64,000 nt of DNA, from contig NZ_JAPSLI010000011.1 of the NCBI RefSeq assembly GCF_031180975.1, positions 1-64,000 of the forward strand. The letters run 5' to 3'. A program made the translations under genes and the position numbers. Source of the stretch: Microbacterium sp. (GTDB lineage: Bacteria > Actinomycetota > Actinomycetes > Actinomycetales > Microbacteriaceae). This document shows positions 51,419-60,473 of this stretch, piece by piece (positions within the stretch are counted from its first letter, which is position 1; every line of letters begins with the position of its first letter). Below the pieces are notes generated by a model that made no database searches, had not been told where the DNA came from, and was given only the letters and a program-made list of their open reading frames with translations.

Positions 51419-52122
51419 CGGTCCGCATCGGGGTCATCACCTTCCCCGGTTCGCTGGACGACCGCGACGCGCAGCGGGCGGTTCGGCTCGCCGGCGCCGA
51501 ACCGGTGGCGCTCTGGCACGGTTCGCACGACCTCGAGGGCGTGGACGCGCTGGTGCTGCCCGGCGGGTTCAGCTACGGCGACTACCTGCGCTCCGGCGCG
51601 ATCGCCGCTCTCTCGCCGATCATGACCGAGGTGAAGGATGCCGCCGCCAAGGGCATGCCCGTCCTGGGCATCTGCAACGGCTTCCAGATGCTCGTCGAGG
51701 CGCACCTGCTTCCGGGCGGCCTGATCCGCAACGACCACCAGCACTTCGTGCGGCGCGACCAGCGTCTGATCGTCGAGAACCACGACACCGCGTGGACGAA
51801 CACGTTCTCGAAGGGCCAGGAGATCGTCATCCCGCTGAAGAACGGCGAGGGCGGTTACATCGCCGACGAGGACACGCTCGACCGTCTGGAGGGCGAGGGG
51901 CTCGTCGCGTTCCGCTACGCCGGCGTGAACCCGAACGGGTCGCTGCGCGACATCGCCGGACTCACCAACGAGGCCGGGAACGTGGTCGGCCTCATGCCCC
52001 ACCCCGAGCACGCCACCGAGCCCGGCTTCGGCCCGGACACCTCCGCGGCCATGCGCTCCGGCGTGGACGGGCTCGGGTTCTTCCAGAGCGCGATCAACGC
52101 CGTCGCCCGCGTCGCGGCCTAG
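51415..52122 (+). CDS. purQ: Phosphoribosylformylglycinamidine synthase subunit PurQ
   Basis: A 235-residue class I glutamine amidotransferase that supplies ammonia to PurL. The nucleophile Cys is in [11 protein letters not shown] and the His/Glu pair in [26 protein letters not shown] is also typical. purL does not follow; the next gene is on the other strand, so the catalytic subunit is encoded elsewhere. Confidence 0.96.
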   Translation: MTVRIGVITFPGSLDDRDAQRAVRLAGAEPVALWHGSHDLEGVDALVLPGGFSYGDYLRSGAIAALSPIMTEVKDAAAKGMPVLGICNGFQMLVEAHLLPGGLIRNDHQHFVRRDQRLIVENHDTAWTNTFSKGQEIVIPLKNGEGGYIADEDTLDRLEGEGLVAFRYAGVNPNGSLRDIAGLTNEAGNVVGLMPHPEHATEPGFGPDTSAAMRSGVDGLGFFQSAINAVARVAA

Positions 52123-52252
52123 CTCGCGCGGCGCCGCGGCGCTTCGTGTGCGCCGAACGCACGGCATCCCGCCGAGTGCACGGCCTGGCGACGGCGATAA
52201 GCGGTGCGCTCGACGACTTCCCGTGCGCTCGACGCTGCACGGCCGCGTGGGA

Positions 52253-52681
52253 TCAGATCCCGGCGGGAGGCCAGACGCCGATGATGATCGCCATCACCAG
52301 CAGGGTGACCAGCTCGAATCCGATGTTCAGCGTCGTGAGCCTGGTGGAGCGCCCCTCGAACGCGTCGTGGGTGATGAAGCGGGCGGCCGTGAACCCTGTC
52401 CAGAGCGTCACCGCCGTCACGACAGCCGCCCAGAAGTACGAGCCCTCGTAGAAGTGCCAGGCGATCGACGACGCGCCGGCGAGCACCCAGGCGGTGATGA
52501 AGCTCACGATGACGGTCGTCACGATCGCCATGGTCGCGCTGTTCGCCGGCCGATCCATGTCGACGCCCGCCAACCGCGACCAGCGGGTGCCGAACACCTT
52601 CGGCGCGTACCAGACGGCGCCGACCACCATGCTCGACGCGGTCGCGATCAGCACGGCCCAGTAGTTGATCTCGGGAACCAT
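52253..52681 (-). CDS. DUF1761 family membrane protein
   Basis: A 142-residue protein with four membrane helices and the DUF1761 features INYWAVLIATASSMVVGAVWYAPKVFGTRW near the start and WTGFTAARFITHDAFEGRS in the third quarter. Function unknown. ATG 52681 with a GAGGAGG Shine-Dalgarno. Convergent with purQ. Confidence 0.88.
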   Translation of the reverse strand: MVPEINYWAVLIATASSMVVGAVWYAPKVFGTRWSRLAGVDMDRPANSATMAIVTTVIVSFITAWVLAGASSIAWHFYEGSYFWAAVVTAVTLWTGFTAARFITHDAFEGRSTRLTTLNIGFELVTLLVMAIIIGVWPPAGI

Positions 52682-52760
52682 GACGCCTCCTCACTCGATG
52701 CCTGATCGGATGCCGCTCACGCTACTCCCCCGCATCGCCATCCGGGCGCACAATGTGACC

Positions 52761-53276
52761 ATGACCGACGATCACGTGCTCGGGCCCGGCCTGCTGCCCA
52801 CCCCGTTCACGGCGGCGGAGATCCGCGAGTCGAGCCGCGCGGGCAAGACGATCCTGCTGCGCGTCGAGCAACCAGACGGCACGAGCTACGAGCGGGTCAA
52901 CCGGTTCCGAGACGGGGATGACGAGGGCGCCACGCTGGAGCAGTGGCGCACGGACGCGCCGGGCGAGCTGTCGTCCCGACGGGTCACCTGGCGCGAGCTG
53001 CAAGAGCACGCCGCCTTCGCGGCCGACCGCACGACCGTGACGTCCGAGACCGTGGACCTGCCGCTGGGTAGGCTCGAATGCCTCCGCTACGAGACGCGCG
53101 ACGAGCCGGATGCCGTCCCTGCGACGTTCTGGTTCGCCCTCGCCCACCCCGGGATGCCGGTGCGCTTCGACGCCCCGGCGGCGGGCGGCGGGGTGATCCG
53201 CACCACCGTCCTCGAGGTCGAACCCGGTCAGGCGATCCCGCCGCCGTCAACGACGAGTGCCGAGCCGGTGACGTAG
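52761..53276 (+). CDS. Conserved hypothetical protein
   Basis: A 171-residue soluble protein, no signal peptide. Visible segments: TPFTAAEIRESSRAGKTILLRVE, SYERVNRFRDGDDEGATLEQWR, ATFWFALAHPGMPVRFD. It resembles small actinobacterial proteins of unknown function with a beta-rich fold. ATG 52761 follows a CACAAT box by six bases. Its last 49 bases overlap the convergent SDR gene, and the tail PPPSTTSAEPVT is likely dispensable. Confidence 0.6.
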   Translation: MTDDHVLGPGLLPTPFTAAEIRESSRAGKTILLRVEQPDGTSYERVNRFRDGDDEGATLEQWRTDAPGELSSRRVTWRELQEHAAFAADRTTVTSETVDLPLGRLECLRYETRDEPDAVPATFWFALAHPGMPVRFDAPAAGGGVIRTTVLEVEPGQAIPPPSTTSAEPVT

Positions 53277-53986
53277 GACGAAGCATCGCTCGCCAGCCAT
53301 ACCACCGCGCTCGCGATCTCGGTCGGCTGCCCCATGCGGCGCAGTGGCCGGTCGGCCGCCTCGGCGAGGAATCCGTCTTCCGCCTGACCGAGCTGACGTG
53401 CCTCCTCGCGCAGCATCCCGGTGTCGACGTCGCCGGGGTTGACGGAGTTGACGCGGATGCCGTCCGGGCCGTGGTCGATTGCGAGCGCGCGGGTCATGTT
53501 CACGACCGCGCCCTTCGAGGCGCAGTACGAGATCGCGCGGCCACCGCCCTTGAGGCCCCATCCGGAGCCGGTGTTGATGATCGAGCCGCCACCTGATGCC
53601 TTCATGATCGGCACCACGTGCTTGCACATCAGGAAGATCGCGCGGACGTTGACGCCGAACACCCGGTCCCATTCCTCGACCGTCGTCTCGACGGCCGTGG
53701 TACGCCGGATGATGCCCGCGTTGTTGAAGACGACGTCGATGCCGCCGAGCTCGGTGTTCGCCGTCTCGACGACGCGGCGGATGTCGTCCTCGCTCGACAC
53801 GTCGGCACCGATGGCGATCGCTGTGCCGCCGGCCGCGCGGATCTCCTGGGCGACGGCCTCGGCGGCCACGGCGTTCAGGTCGACGACCGCGACGGCCGCG
53901 CCCTCCGCGGCGAAGGCGAGGGAGGTGGCGCGGCCGATGCCGCCGGCACCGCCGGTGACGATCGCCTTCTTGCTCTCGAGCTGCAT
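53228..53986 (-). CDS. Short-chain dehydrogenase/reductase
   Basis: A 252-residue SDR oxidoreductase. Cofactor motif TGGAGGIG (residues 11-18), DLN at the end of the second strand (favours NAD), NNAG, catalytic Ser in INTGSGWG and the Tyr-x3-Lys pair in YCASKGA, PGDVDTGM downstream. Substrate unknown. Last gene of the minus-strand operon that begins with the GH42 gene, 23 bases after the NAD-kinase-like gene. Confidence 0.92.
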   Translation of the reverse strand: MQLESKKAIVTGGAGGIGRATSLAFAAEGAAVAVVDLNAVAAEAVAQEIRAAGGTAIAIGADVSSEDDIRRVVETANTELGGIDVVFNNAGIIRRTTAVETTVEEWDRVFGVNVRAIFLMCKHVVPIMKASGGGSIINTGSGWGLKGGGRAISYCASKGAVVNMTRALAIDHGPDGIRVNSVNPGDVDTGMLREEARQLGQAEDGFLAEAADRPLRRMGQPTEIASAVVWLASDASSYVTGSALVVDGGGIA

Positions 53987-54009
53987 GGGTTTCCTTCCGG
54001 ATGGCTGGT

Positions 54010-55233
54010 TCAGATGGGGAGTGTCTCGGGCGCCGCGACAGCGTACAGGCTGGTGGACGCCGTGCCCGTGATGACGCGGATGTGCCCGGCGAGCCGGGCG
54101 TCGAGGTCGGGATCGCCGGTGTCGACGAGGAGGGGGCGTCCGGCGAGGTCGAGCAGTTTCTGCTCCGGCGCCACGGCGATGAGCGGGTCGTCGCCGAGCG
54201 CGCGGAGGACCGCGGCCGACAACTGCTGGTTGCCGCGACCGAGCAGGAACCCCTGCCCTCCGATGACCGTCACGACGGCCTGCGCCGGGCCGGCCCCCAC
54301 CTCAGCGAGCAGTTCGCTCTCGCTGGCCTCGCGCCGGACGATCGCACCGTCGAGCACGACGTCCACGCCCAGGGGGGACTTCTCCAGACCGAGCTGCCTG
54401 GCGATCTCGGCGGTCGTGCCGCCGGGCCCGAGCAGATAGCGCACACCCGACTGCATGGCGGCGACGACTCCTCGTGCCGCGGCCGCGACAGCGGCCGCCT
54501 CGGAGGCCGGTGTCGCCGCTTTTCGCGCTTGGGTGCGACCGACCCGGTACGGTACGCGCAGCATTCCGAACAGCTGCGGATCGACGCGGGCGCGGCGCAT
54601 GGCGGCCTCGTCGACGTCGAGCACCTCCCGGTCCGCGGTCGGAAGCCCACCCTCCGCGACCCAGTCGGCCGCGAGCGCCCCTGCGGCGCGGGGGCTCACC
54701 GCGAACACGGGCGAGTACATCTTCACGCCGCACGGGATGCCGAGCACCGCCGGCCGGTGTTCACAACTCAGGAGCGATGAGGCAGGGAGCCCCCGATCCA
54801 GTCCGTCCGCGGCCGGAACAGCCGATTCTTCCTGAGTTGTGAACGCCGCGGCGCCGAGACCCGCCGCGGCGTCGCGCAGCGTTCCGTCCCCACCGGCGAC
54901 GAGGATCAACGTCGCCCCCGCCGCTGCGACCGCGGCGACGGCGCGGGACGCGTCCGCGCCGGTGGTCACGGTGAGCGCGGCGGCGGCGTGCACCACGCTC
55001 GGGGTCAGGCCCGCGGCGCGCACGGCGTCCGCCCCCATCGCCCCTGCCGCGGTGACGACGACGAGACCCGGATGCCGCTGCGCGAGCACCCCGAGCGTTG
55101 CGGCCGTCCGTTCCTGCACGCGCGACCGCGCGCCGCGCGCCTGAGCGCGCCGCTGCACGTCCGCGCCGTCGGAGCCGGCAAGGCCCGCGGGCCCGCCGAC
55201 TCCGGCGACAGGGTTGACGACCAGGCCGATCAC
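54010..55233 (-). CDS. ATP-NAD kinase/AcoX-like protein with an 86-bp element inserted in frame
   Basis: A 407-residue member of the NAD-kinase superfamily, AcoX-like branch. It starts IGLVVNPVAGVGGPAGLAGSDG and has the nucleotide motif VAGGDGTLRDAA and PAVLGIPCGVKMYSPVFAVSP. Between these two blocks lie about 30 extra residues (FTTQEESAVPAADGLDRGLP...) encoded by an 86-bp repeat (54760-54845). The insert keeps the frame open because the junction adds a multiple of three. The loop lies next to the active site, so activity may be affected. GTG 55233 overlaps gcvPB by 4 bases. Substrate unknown. Confidence 0.82.
   Translation of the reverse strand: MIGLVVNPVAGVGGPAGLAGSDGADVQRRAQARGARSRVQERTAATLGVLAQRHPGLVVVTAAGAMGADAVRAAGLTPSVVHAAAALTVTTGADASRAVAAVAAAGATLILVAGGDGTLRDAAAGLGAAAFTTQEESAVPAADGLDRGLPASSLLSCEHRPAVLGIPCGVKMYSPVFAVSPRAAGALAADWVAEGGLPTADREVLDVDEAAMRRARVDPQLFGMLRVPYRVGRTQARKAATPASEAAAVAAAARGVVAAMQSGVRYLLGPGGTTAEIARQLGLEKSPLGVDVVLDGAIVRREASESELLAEVGAGPAQAVVTVIGGQGFLLGRGNQQLSAAVLRALGDDPLIAVAPEQKLLDLAGRPLLVDTGDPDLDARLAGHIRVITGTASTSLYAVAAPETLPI
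54760..54845 (-). repeat. 86-bp terminal-inverted-repeat element, copy 4, inside a gene
   Basis: Read on the minus strand it begins GTTCACAACTCAGGAAGAAT and ends CTCCTGAGTTGTGAAC. Lies within the NAD-kinase-like gene, in frame. Confidence 0.85.
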
Positions 55234-56843
55234 GCGGCGCCGGCCCCCTCGAGCGCCGGCTGCACGGCGTCCGCCCTGAACTCGCCGAAGTACTTGCGGC
55301 GATAGGCGCGCCAGGTGATCGCCCAGCGCTCCGGGTCGTCGAGGTCGTCGTGGTGCGTGTGGTGCACGGTCTGGTTGTGCGGTGCCGTGCGGACCAGTTC
55401 CGGGTTCTGCCGCGCCTCCTGTGCCACGGTGGCGAGCGCCGTCACGTACTCGTCGATCTCCGCCTTCGAATAGCACTCGGTGGGCTCGAGCGTGAACGGC
55501 TGCGGCACGATGTACGGGTGGTGGCTGGTCCAGTAGTGGAAGCCGTAGTCGGCCATGCGGATGCCGATCTCCTCCGACGTGATGCCGGTCTCCTCGAACA
55601 ACTCCTGCCACGAGTAGCGCACCTGCTCGATGCGCCGGCGCCCGGTGGCGTAGGGCGCGGAGGCACCGGGGATCTCGAGCACCTTCTTCAGCAGGTAGTT
55701 GTTGTTCAGCACTGCGATCTGCGACGCGGCGAGCAGGCCCTCGGCGCCCAGCGCCATGATCCACGCGTAGGCGCGTACCACGTGCAGGATGACGCCGTGC
55801 GCGGGCGCGACGTGACCGATCGACAGCTCGCCCGGCCCGCGCACGACGAACCGGTCGTCCACCTGTTCGACCCTCGGGCCGGGGAGGAACGGAGCGAGCT
55901 CGGCGGTGACGGCGTTGGCTGCCGCGCCGGGGCCGCCGCTGCCGTGCGGGGCGGAGAACGTCTTGTGCAGGTTGAACTGGCAGACGTCGAACCCGGCGTC
56001 GCGGGCGCGGGTGATGCCGAGGATGCCGGCGGCGTTCGCCTGGTCGTACGAGGCGAGGGCGCCCACGGCGTGCGCCGCGTCGACCCACTCCTTGATCGCC
56101 GGGTTGTAGATGCCGGTGTCCTCGGGGTTGGTCACCATGATCGCCGCGGTGCGCTCGGACAGCGCCGCCTTGAGCGCGCCGAGGTCGGGGTACCCGTCGG
56201 CATCCGGGTAGATGGTGATGACCTTGTAGCCGGCGACCTTCGCGGCTGCGGCGTTGGACGGGTGGCTGAAGATCGTGGTGATGACCTCGTCGCGCTGTTC
56301 CCCCTCACCGCGCGACTCGTGATACGCACGGATCATGGCGATGTTCGTCCAGATGCCCGCCGATCCGCCGGGGGAGGCCAGCGAGACGGCATCCATTCCG
56401 GAGATCTCGGCCATCAGCCGCTCCAGGCGCCAGATCAGTTCGAGGGCGCCCTGCGTGTCGGCAGGGTCCTGCGCGGGGTGCAGTGCGCGCAGCTGCGGCA
56501 CCTCGATGAGCTGGTCGTTGATCTTGGGCGAGTACTTGATGGTGCAGGTGCCCTGGCCGATGTCGACGTTCAGGTCGGAGCCGAGGTTCTCCTGTGACAG
56601 CCGCAGGTAGTGCTTGAGCACCCGCATCTGCGCGATCTCGGGCAGCGCGGGCGGCGCGGGGCGGCGCATCCCCTCGGGCAGGGAGGCAAGGACATCACCG
56701 ACGGCATCGCGCACAGCGGGCTCGACGGCGGGCACCGCGATGCCGCGCTCGCCCGGCGTGGACAGTTCGAAGACGATCGGTTCGTTCCAGCTCGCCTGGT
56801 GGAAGCGGCGGGGACCGGTGGTGGGGGCGATGGGCAGGCTCAC
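55230..56843 (-). CDS. gcvPB: Glycine dehydrogenase (decarboxylating) subunit 2
   Basis: A 537-residue PLP-dependent subunit of the two-chain P-protein. Signatures: MRVLKHYLRLSQENLGSDLNVDIGQGTCTIKYSP, and the PLP-Lys in FNLHKTFSAPHGSGGPG, then the GADYGFHYWTSHHPYIVP-type end region (here MADYGFHYWTSHHPYIVPQP). It pairs with GcvPA to decarboxylate glycine onto lipoyl-GcvH. gcvH and gcvT are not in this window. Longer by about 30 residues at the C-terminus than many homologues. Four-base overlaps on both sides. Confidence 0.94.
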   Translation of the reverse strand: MSLPIAPTTGPRRFHQASWNEPIVFELSTPGERGIAVPAVEPAVRDAVGDVLASLPEGMRRPAPPALPEIAQMRVLKHYLRLSQENLGSDLNVDIGQGTCTIKYSPKINDQLIEVPQLRALHPAQDPADTQGALELIWRLERLMAEISGMDAVSLASPGGSAGIWTNIAMIRAYHESRGEGEQRDEVITTIFSHPSNAAAAKVAGYKVITIYPDADGYPDLGALKAALSERTAAIMVTNPEDTGIYNPAIKEWVDAAHAVGALASYDQANAAGILGITRARDAGFDVCQFNLHKTFSAPHGSGGPGAAANAVTAELAPFLPGPRVEQVDDRFVVRGPGELSIGHVAPAHGVILHVVRAYAWIMALGAEGLLAASQIAVLNNNYLLKKVLEIPGASAPYATGRRRIEQVRYSWQELFEETGITSEEIGIRMADYGFHYWTSHHPYIVPQPFTLEPTECYSKAEIDEYVTALATVAQEARQNPELVRTAPHNQTVHHTHHDDLDDPERWAITWRAYRRKYFGEFRADAVQPALEGAGAA

Positions 56844-58237
56844 TTCGACTCCTTCGTGATGTCGGCGGTCGCGCCGGGTGTGCCGAGCGCGGCGGCGAGC
56901 GCGTGCGCCAGTCGGTCGATGTCAGTGGCGGACGTGGTGTCGGTGACGCAGACGAGCAGAGTCTGCTCGTCGACGACGACGCCCGGTTCGATGCCCTGGC
57001 CACGCAGAGCCGTGACGACGTCGGCGGCCCGCATGTCTGAGAAAGTGAGGGTGAACTCGCGTAGGTGCAGCGCGTCGTCGCCCAGCTCGATGCCGGGGAT
57101 GGCGGCGAGCCTCTGCTGCGCGTAGCGGGTGCGGGCCAGGAGCAGTTCGCCCAGCTCCGCCATTCCGGTGGGTCCCATGAGCGACAGGTACACGCCTGCG
57201 GCGATGCCCCACAGCGCGGCCGCTGTGCCGACCCACTCCTTGCCGTCCTCGCGCTGTGCGAACGACGTGCGCTCGTAGGCCACGTCGCCGAAGCCGTACT
57301 CCCCCGGCACGTCGGTGGCCTCGAGTCCGAACAGACGCGACGGCATCTCCATCACGAAGCGCGGGTCGTCGTGCACGGCGATGAAGCCGGCGTGGGCGCC
57401 GCCGAACCACTGGTGCAGGCCGAGAGACTGGATGTCCCCTGTGACGATGTCGGCTCCCTGCAGTGCGGGCGGGGTGAGTACGCCATACCCGATCGGATCC
57501 GTGCCGACCACGACGACAGCTCCCACGGCGTGGGCCGCCTCAGCGATCTCGGCGAGCCGCGTCTCGACGGCGCCGGTGGCGCTCGGTGTCTCGATCCATA
57601 CGGCGGCGACCTCGTCGTCGAGGCGGTGCTGCAGCGCCGCGAGGTCTGCGGTGCCGCCGGCCGGTGCGAGCTGCTCGATGTCCAGGTCGGTGCGGATGTA
57701 GTCGTGCACCTTCGACAGCTTCTCCGGAAGCACGTCGCTGAGCGCCAGCACCCGCCGACGGCCGGTCAGCCGGCCGGCCATCGCCAGGCCGGTGGCCGTG
57801 GCCTGGTAGCCGTCGTACGTGGGCACGTTGACGACATCCATCGCCAGCAATTCCGCCATCAGCGACTGGTACTCGAACAGGGCCTGGAACCGGCCGTGGT
57901 CCTCGTACGGCTCTCCGGCGTAGGCGGTGAGGAACTCGCTACGGCGGATCACCTCGTCGACGACGGCCGGCACGTGATGGTTGTACGTCCCAGCTCCGAG
58001 GAAGCTCAGCCGCTCCTCAGTGGAGCGGTTCTTCGCGAGGATGCCGCGGACGTGGCGCGCCAGGTCGTGCTCGGCGGGCAACGGCTCCGGCAGATCGAGT
58101 GCCCGTCGCAGGCGCAGCTCCTCCGGCACGTCGATGTAGAAGTCCTCGACGGACTCCGCGCCGACCGCGTCGAGCATGGCCTGCTTGACGTCGGGCGCGG
58201 TGTTGGGGATGTATGGATGCACGAACGTCGGCGTCAT
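56840..58237 (-). CDS. gcvPA: Glycine dehydrogenase (decarboxylating) subunit 1
   Basis: A 465-residue subunit of the split P-protein. N-terminal TFVHPYIPNTAPDVKQAMLDAVG, then FLGAGTYNHHVPAVVDEVI, YQSLMAELLAMDVVNVPTYDGYQATA and LGLHQWFGGAHAGF. The active-site Lys is in the other subunit. Its start overlaps the GH42 gene stop by 4 bases, an unusual partner for a glycine cleavage gene. Confidence 0.94.
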   Translation of the reverse strand: MTPTFVHPYIPNTAPDVKQAMLDAVGAESVEDFYIDVPEELRLRRALDLPEPLPAEHDLARHVRGILAKNRSTEERLSFLGAGTYNHHVPAVVDEVIRRSEFLTAYAGEPYEDHGRFQALFEYQSLMAELLAMDVVNVPTYDGYQATATGLAMAGRLTGRRRVLALSDVLPEKLSKVHDYIRTDLDIEQLAPAGGTADLAALQHRLDDEVAAVWIETPSATGAVETRLAEIAEAAHAVGAVVVVGTDPIGYGVLTPPALQGADIVTGDIQSLGLHQWFGGAHAGFIAVHDDPRFVMEMPSRLFGLEATDVPGEYGFGDVAYERTSFAQREDGKEWVGTAAALWGIAAGVYLSLMGPTGMAELGELLLARTRYAQQRLAAIPGIELGDDALHLREFTLTFSDMRAADVVTALRGQGIEPGVVVDEQTLLVCVTDTTSATDIDRLAHALAAALGTPGATADITKESK

Positions 58238-60321
58238 GCTCGCTCCTTCGCGGATGGGGTGGTCACGGTGATGAACGGGACGGATGCCGCGCGCGGCGAC
58301 ACGACGACGGCAACGCCGAAGGCACCGAGCTCGACGCGGTCGGCGACCTCGTTCCCGGAGAGGAGGTCGACTCCGGATGCCGGCAGCGAGAACGCGACCG
58401 GCTCGGTGCCGTGGTTGAGGAGGAAGGTGTAGTCGGTGTTGTCGTCGGCGCGGGTGACGGCCTCCGCGTCGACGCAGGCCTCATCACGGGCGGGCAGCCC
58501 CGAGCAGCGCAGGATGTCGCGGAACACCGTCAGCAGGCCGTCGTGCTCCAGCTTTGCGCTGATGTACCAGGCCGAGCCCTCACCGCTGGGGCGGCGGGTG
58601 ATCGCCGGCAGCCCTTCGAGCACGCCGGAGGCGTAGCGTCCGCGGACCTCCACGTCGGCATCCGCCTCGATCCATTCGGCCCAATGCGGGACCTTGAGCA
58701 GGCGGCCGGCGTAGTCGATGCGCTCGGCGAGCCCGTCGGCGAGCGGCCACTGCTCGTCGACCTCCACCCCGAGCAGTCGGCGCAGCGGGCCCGGGGCGCC
58801 CCCGTCGTGCACCTTCTCGGTGGCGTCGACGACGCCCGAGAAGGGGCCCACCACGAGGTTGCCGCCGCGCTCCACGAACACGCACAACGCGTCGGCCTGT
58901 GGCCGCTCGACGATGTACAGGTTAGGAACGACCACGAGGTCGTAGCCGTCGAATGGTCCGGTGGCGCGCACGGTGTCGACCGCGTGGCCGAGCGAGTAGA
59001 GGGCCCGATGCCACGCTCTGGCCTGCTGCGCCCATTGCAGGCGCTGCGACGGCAGCGACTCGACGGCGCTGGAACCCCACCAGGAATCCCAGTCGACGAC
59101 CAGGGCGACACGTGAGCGCACCCGCGTGCCGCGCACCGCCTCGAGGCGCTTGAGCTCGTTGCCGAGTGCCTTCGTCTCCTGGAAGCTGCGCGAACGCTCA
59201 CCGCGGTGACCCAGCATCGACGAGTGGAACTTCTCCTGGCCGTACTTCGCCTGCCGCCACTGGAAGAACATCACCGCGTCCGAGCCGTGCGCGACAGCCT
59301 GCAGGCTCTCCACCCGGATCTTTCCGGGGGCCTTCGGCACGTTCACGTCCCGCCAGCTGGTCGCGCTCACCGACGACTCCAGCAGCAGCCACGGTCGGCC
59401 GCCCTTGAGGGAGCGCATGAGCCCGTAGTTCAGCGCCGCGCCGACGTGCGACGTCGGGTCGGCCGGGTCCGGGTAGGCGTCGTCGGTGACGACGTCCTCA
59501 CGCTCGGCGAAGTCCCAGTAGTCCAAGTCGCGGAACATGCTCATGAAGTTCGTGGTCACGGCGATGTCGGGGGTGACCTCGCGGAGCACGTCGATCTCGA
59601 TCTGGAACAGCTCCAGCAGGGCGTCGGAGCTGAACCGCTCGAAATCGAGCAGTTTGGTCGGGTTGATCGGCCCGGGGGCCTTCCTCGGCGTCTCGATGTG
59701 ATCCCACGACGTGTAGCGCTGACCCCACACGTTGACGCCCCACGCTTCGTTCAGGCCGTCGAGGTCGCCATAGCGGTCCTGCAGCCAGCGGCGGAAGTGC
59801 TTCGCCGACTCCGGGCACCAGCATCGCGAGGTGTGGTCGCCGTACTCGTTCGAGATGTGCCACATCGCGAGTCCGGGGTGCGCGCCGTAGCGCTCGGCCA
59901 TCGCCCGTGTCATCCGCTCGACGTTCTCGCGCCAGATCGGCGACGACGGGCAATAGGTCTGACGGGAGCCGAACTCGAGACGGTGCCCCTCGGCATCCCA
60001 CGGCGCCATCTCGGGGTGGGCGCGCAGCAGCCACGATGGCGGGGTCGCGGTGGCTGTCGCGAGGTCGATGCGGATGCCGTTGTCATGCAGCAGATCGAGG
60101 ATGCGATCGAGCCAGCGCCAGTCGTACACCCCCGGCTCAGGTTCCAGCTGCGGCCAGCTGAAGATCGGCAGGCTCACCATCGTGACCCCGGCTTCCTTCA
60201 TGAGGCGGATGTCCTCGTGCCAGGTCTCCTCGGACCACTGGTCGGGGTTGTAGTCTCCGCCGAAGGCGAGGCAGTCGATGCGGACGGGGCGGATGCGGTC
60301 GTCGTCGCGGGATGCGGCCAC
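58234..60321 (-). CDS. Family 42 beta-galactosidase
   Basis: A 695-residue cytoplasmic GH42 enzyme. N-terminal GGDYNPDQWSEETWHEDIRLMKEAGV, acid/base Glu in MWHISNEYG, nucleophile Glu in PWLLLESS, and QWRQAKYGQEKFHSSML; four Cys (TYCPSS, SRCWCPES) fit the family's structural zinc site only in part. A trimerisation/Rossmann-like domain and a small beta domain follow. GTG 60321 has AGAGGAG. First gene of a five-gene operon divergent from gntR; ABC sugar permeases lie further upstream beyond an ATPase island. Confidence 0.93.
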   Translation of the reverse strand: MAASRDDDRIRPVRIDCLAFGGDYNPDQWSEETWHEDIRLMKEAGVTMVSLPIFSWPQLEPEPGVYDWRWLDRILDLLHDNGIRIDLATATATPPSWLLRAHPEMAPWDAEGHRLEFGSRQTYCPSSPIWRENVERMTRAMAERYGAHPGLAMWHISNEYGDHTSRCWCPESAKHFRRWLQDRYGDLDGLNEAWGVNVWGQRYTSWDHIETPRKAPGPINPTKLLDFERFSSDALLELFQIEIDVLREVTPDIAVTTNFMSMFRDLDYWDFAEREDVVTDDAYPDPADPTSHVGAALNYGLMRSLKGGRPWLLLESSVSATSWRDVNVPKAPGKIRVESLQAVAHGSDAVMFFQWRQAKYGQEKFHSSMLGHRGERSRSFQETKALGNELKRLEAVRGTRVRSRVALVVDWDSWWGSSAVESLPSQRLQWAQQARAWHRALYSLGHAVDTVRATGPFDGYDLVVVPNLYIVERPQADALCVFVERGGNLVVGPFSGVVDATEKVHDGGAPGPLRRLLGVEVDEQWPLADGLAERIDYAGRLLKVPHWAEWIEADADVEVRGRYASGVLEGLPAITRRPSGEGSAWYISAKLEHDGLLTVFRDILRCSGLPARDEACVDAEAVTRADDNTDYTFLLNHGTEPVAFSLPASGVDLLSGNEVADRVELGAFGVAVVVSPRAASVPFITVTTPSAKERA

Positions 60322-60394
60322 GAAGGCTCCTCTCTGAGTCTGCTGGGATGCCGGATCACTGCCGCCCGCCTCTGGCGCGGAGGCGCTGTCCTTT

Positions 60395-60408
60395 GTATTC
60401 TGTATACA
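60395..60408. promoter_or_regulatory. Probable GntR operator GTATTCTGTATACA
   Basis: Near-palindrome GTAT-TCTGT-ATAC in the 152-bp gap between the divergent GH42 operon and the FCD-type gntR gene. Confidence 0.6.
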
Positions 60409-60473
60409 CAGCGTAAGTCACTCGCCGCGAGGTCGTCAACCCATAGGCTTGCGCTTGTCCAGAAGGGGATGCC

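Noticed and set aside
58237..60473. Glycine riboswitch before gcvPA
   Set aside because: gcvPA overlaps the GH42 gene by four bases and the only intergenic space lies before GH42; no tandem glycine aptamer pattern is visible there.
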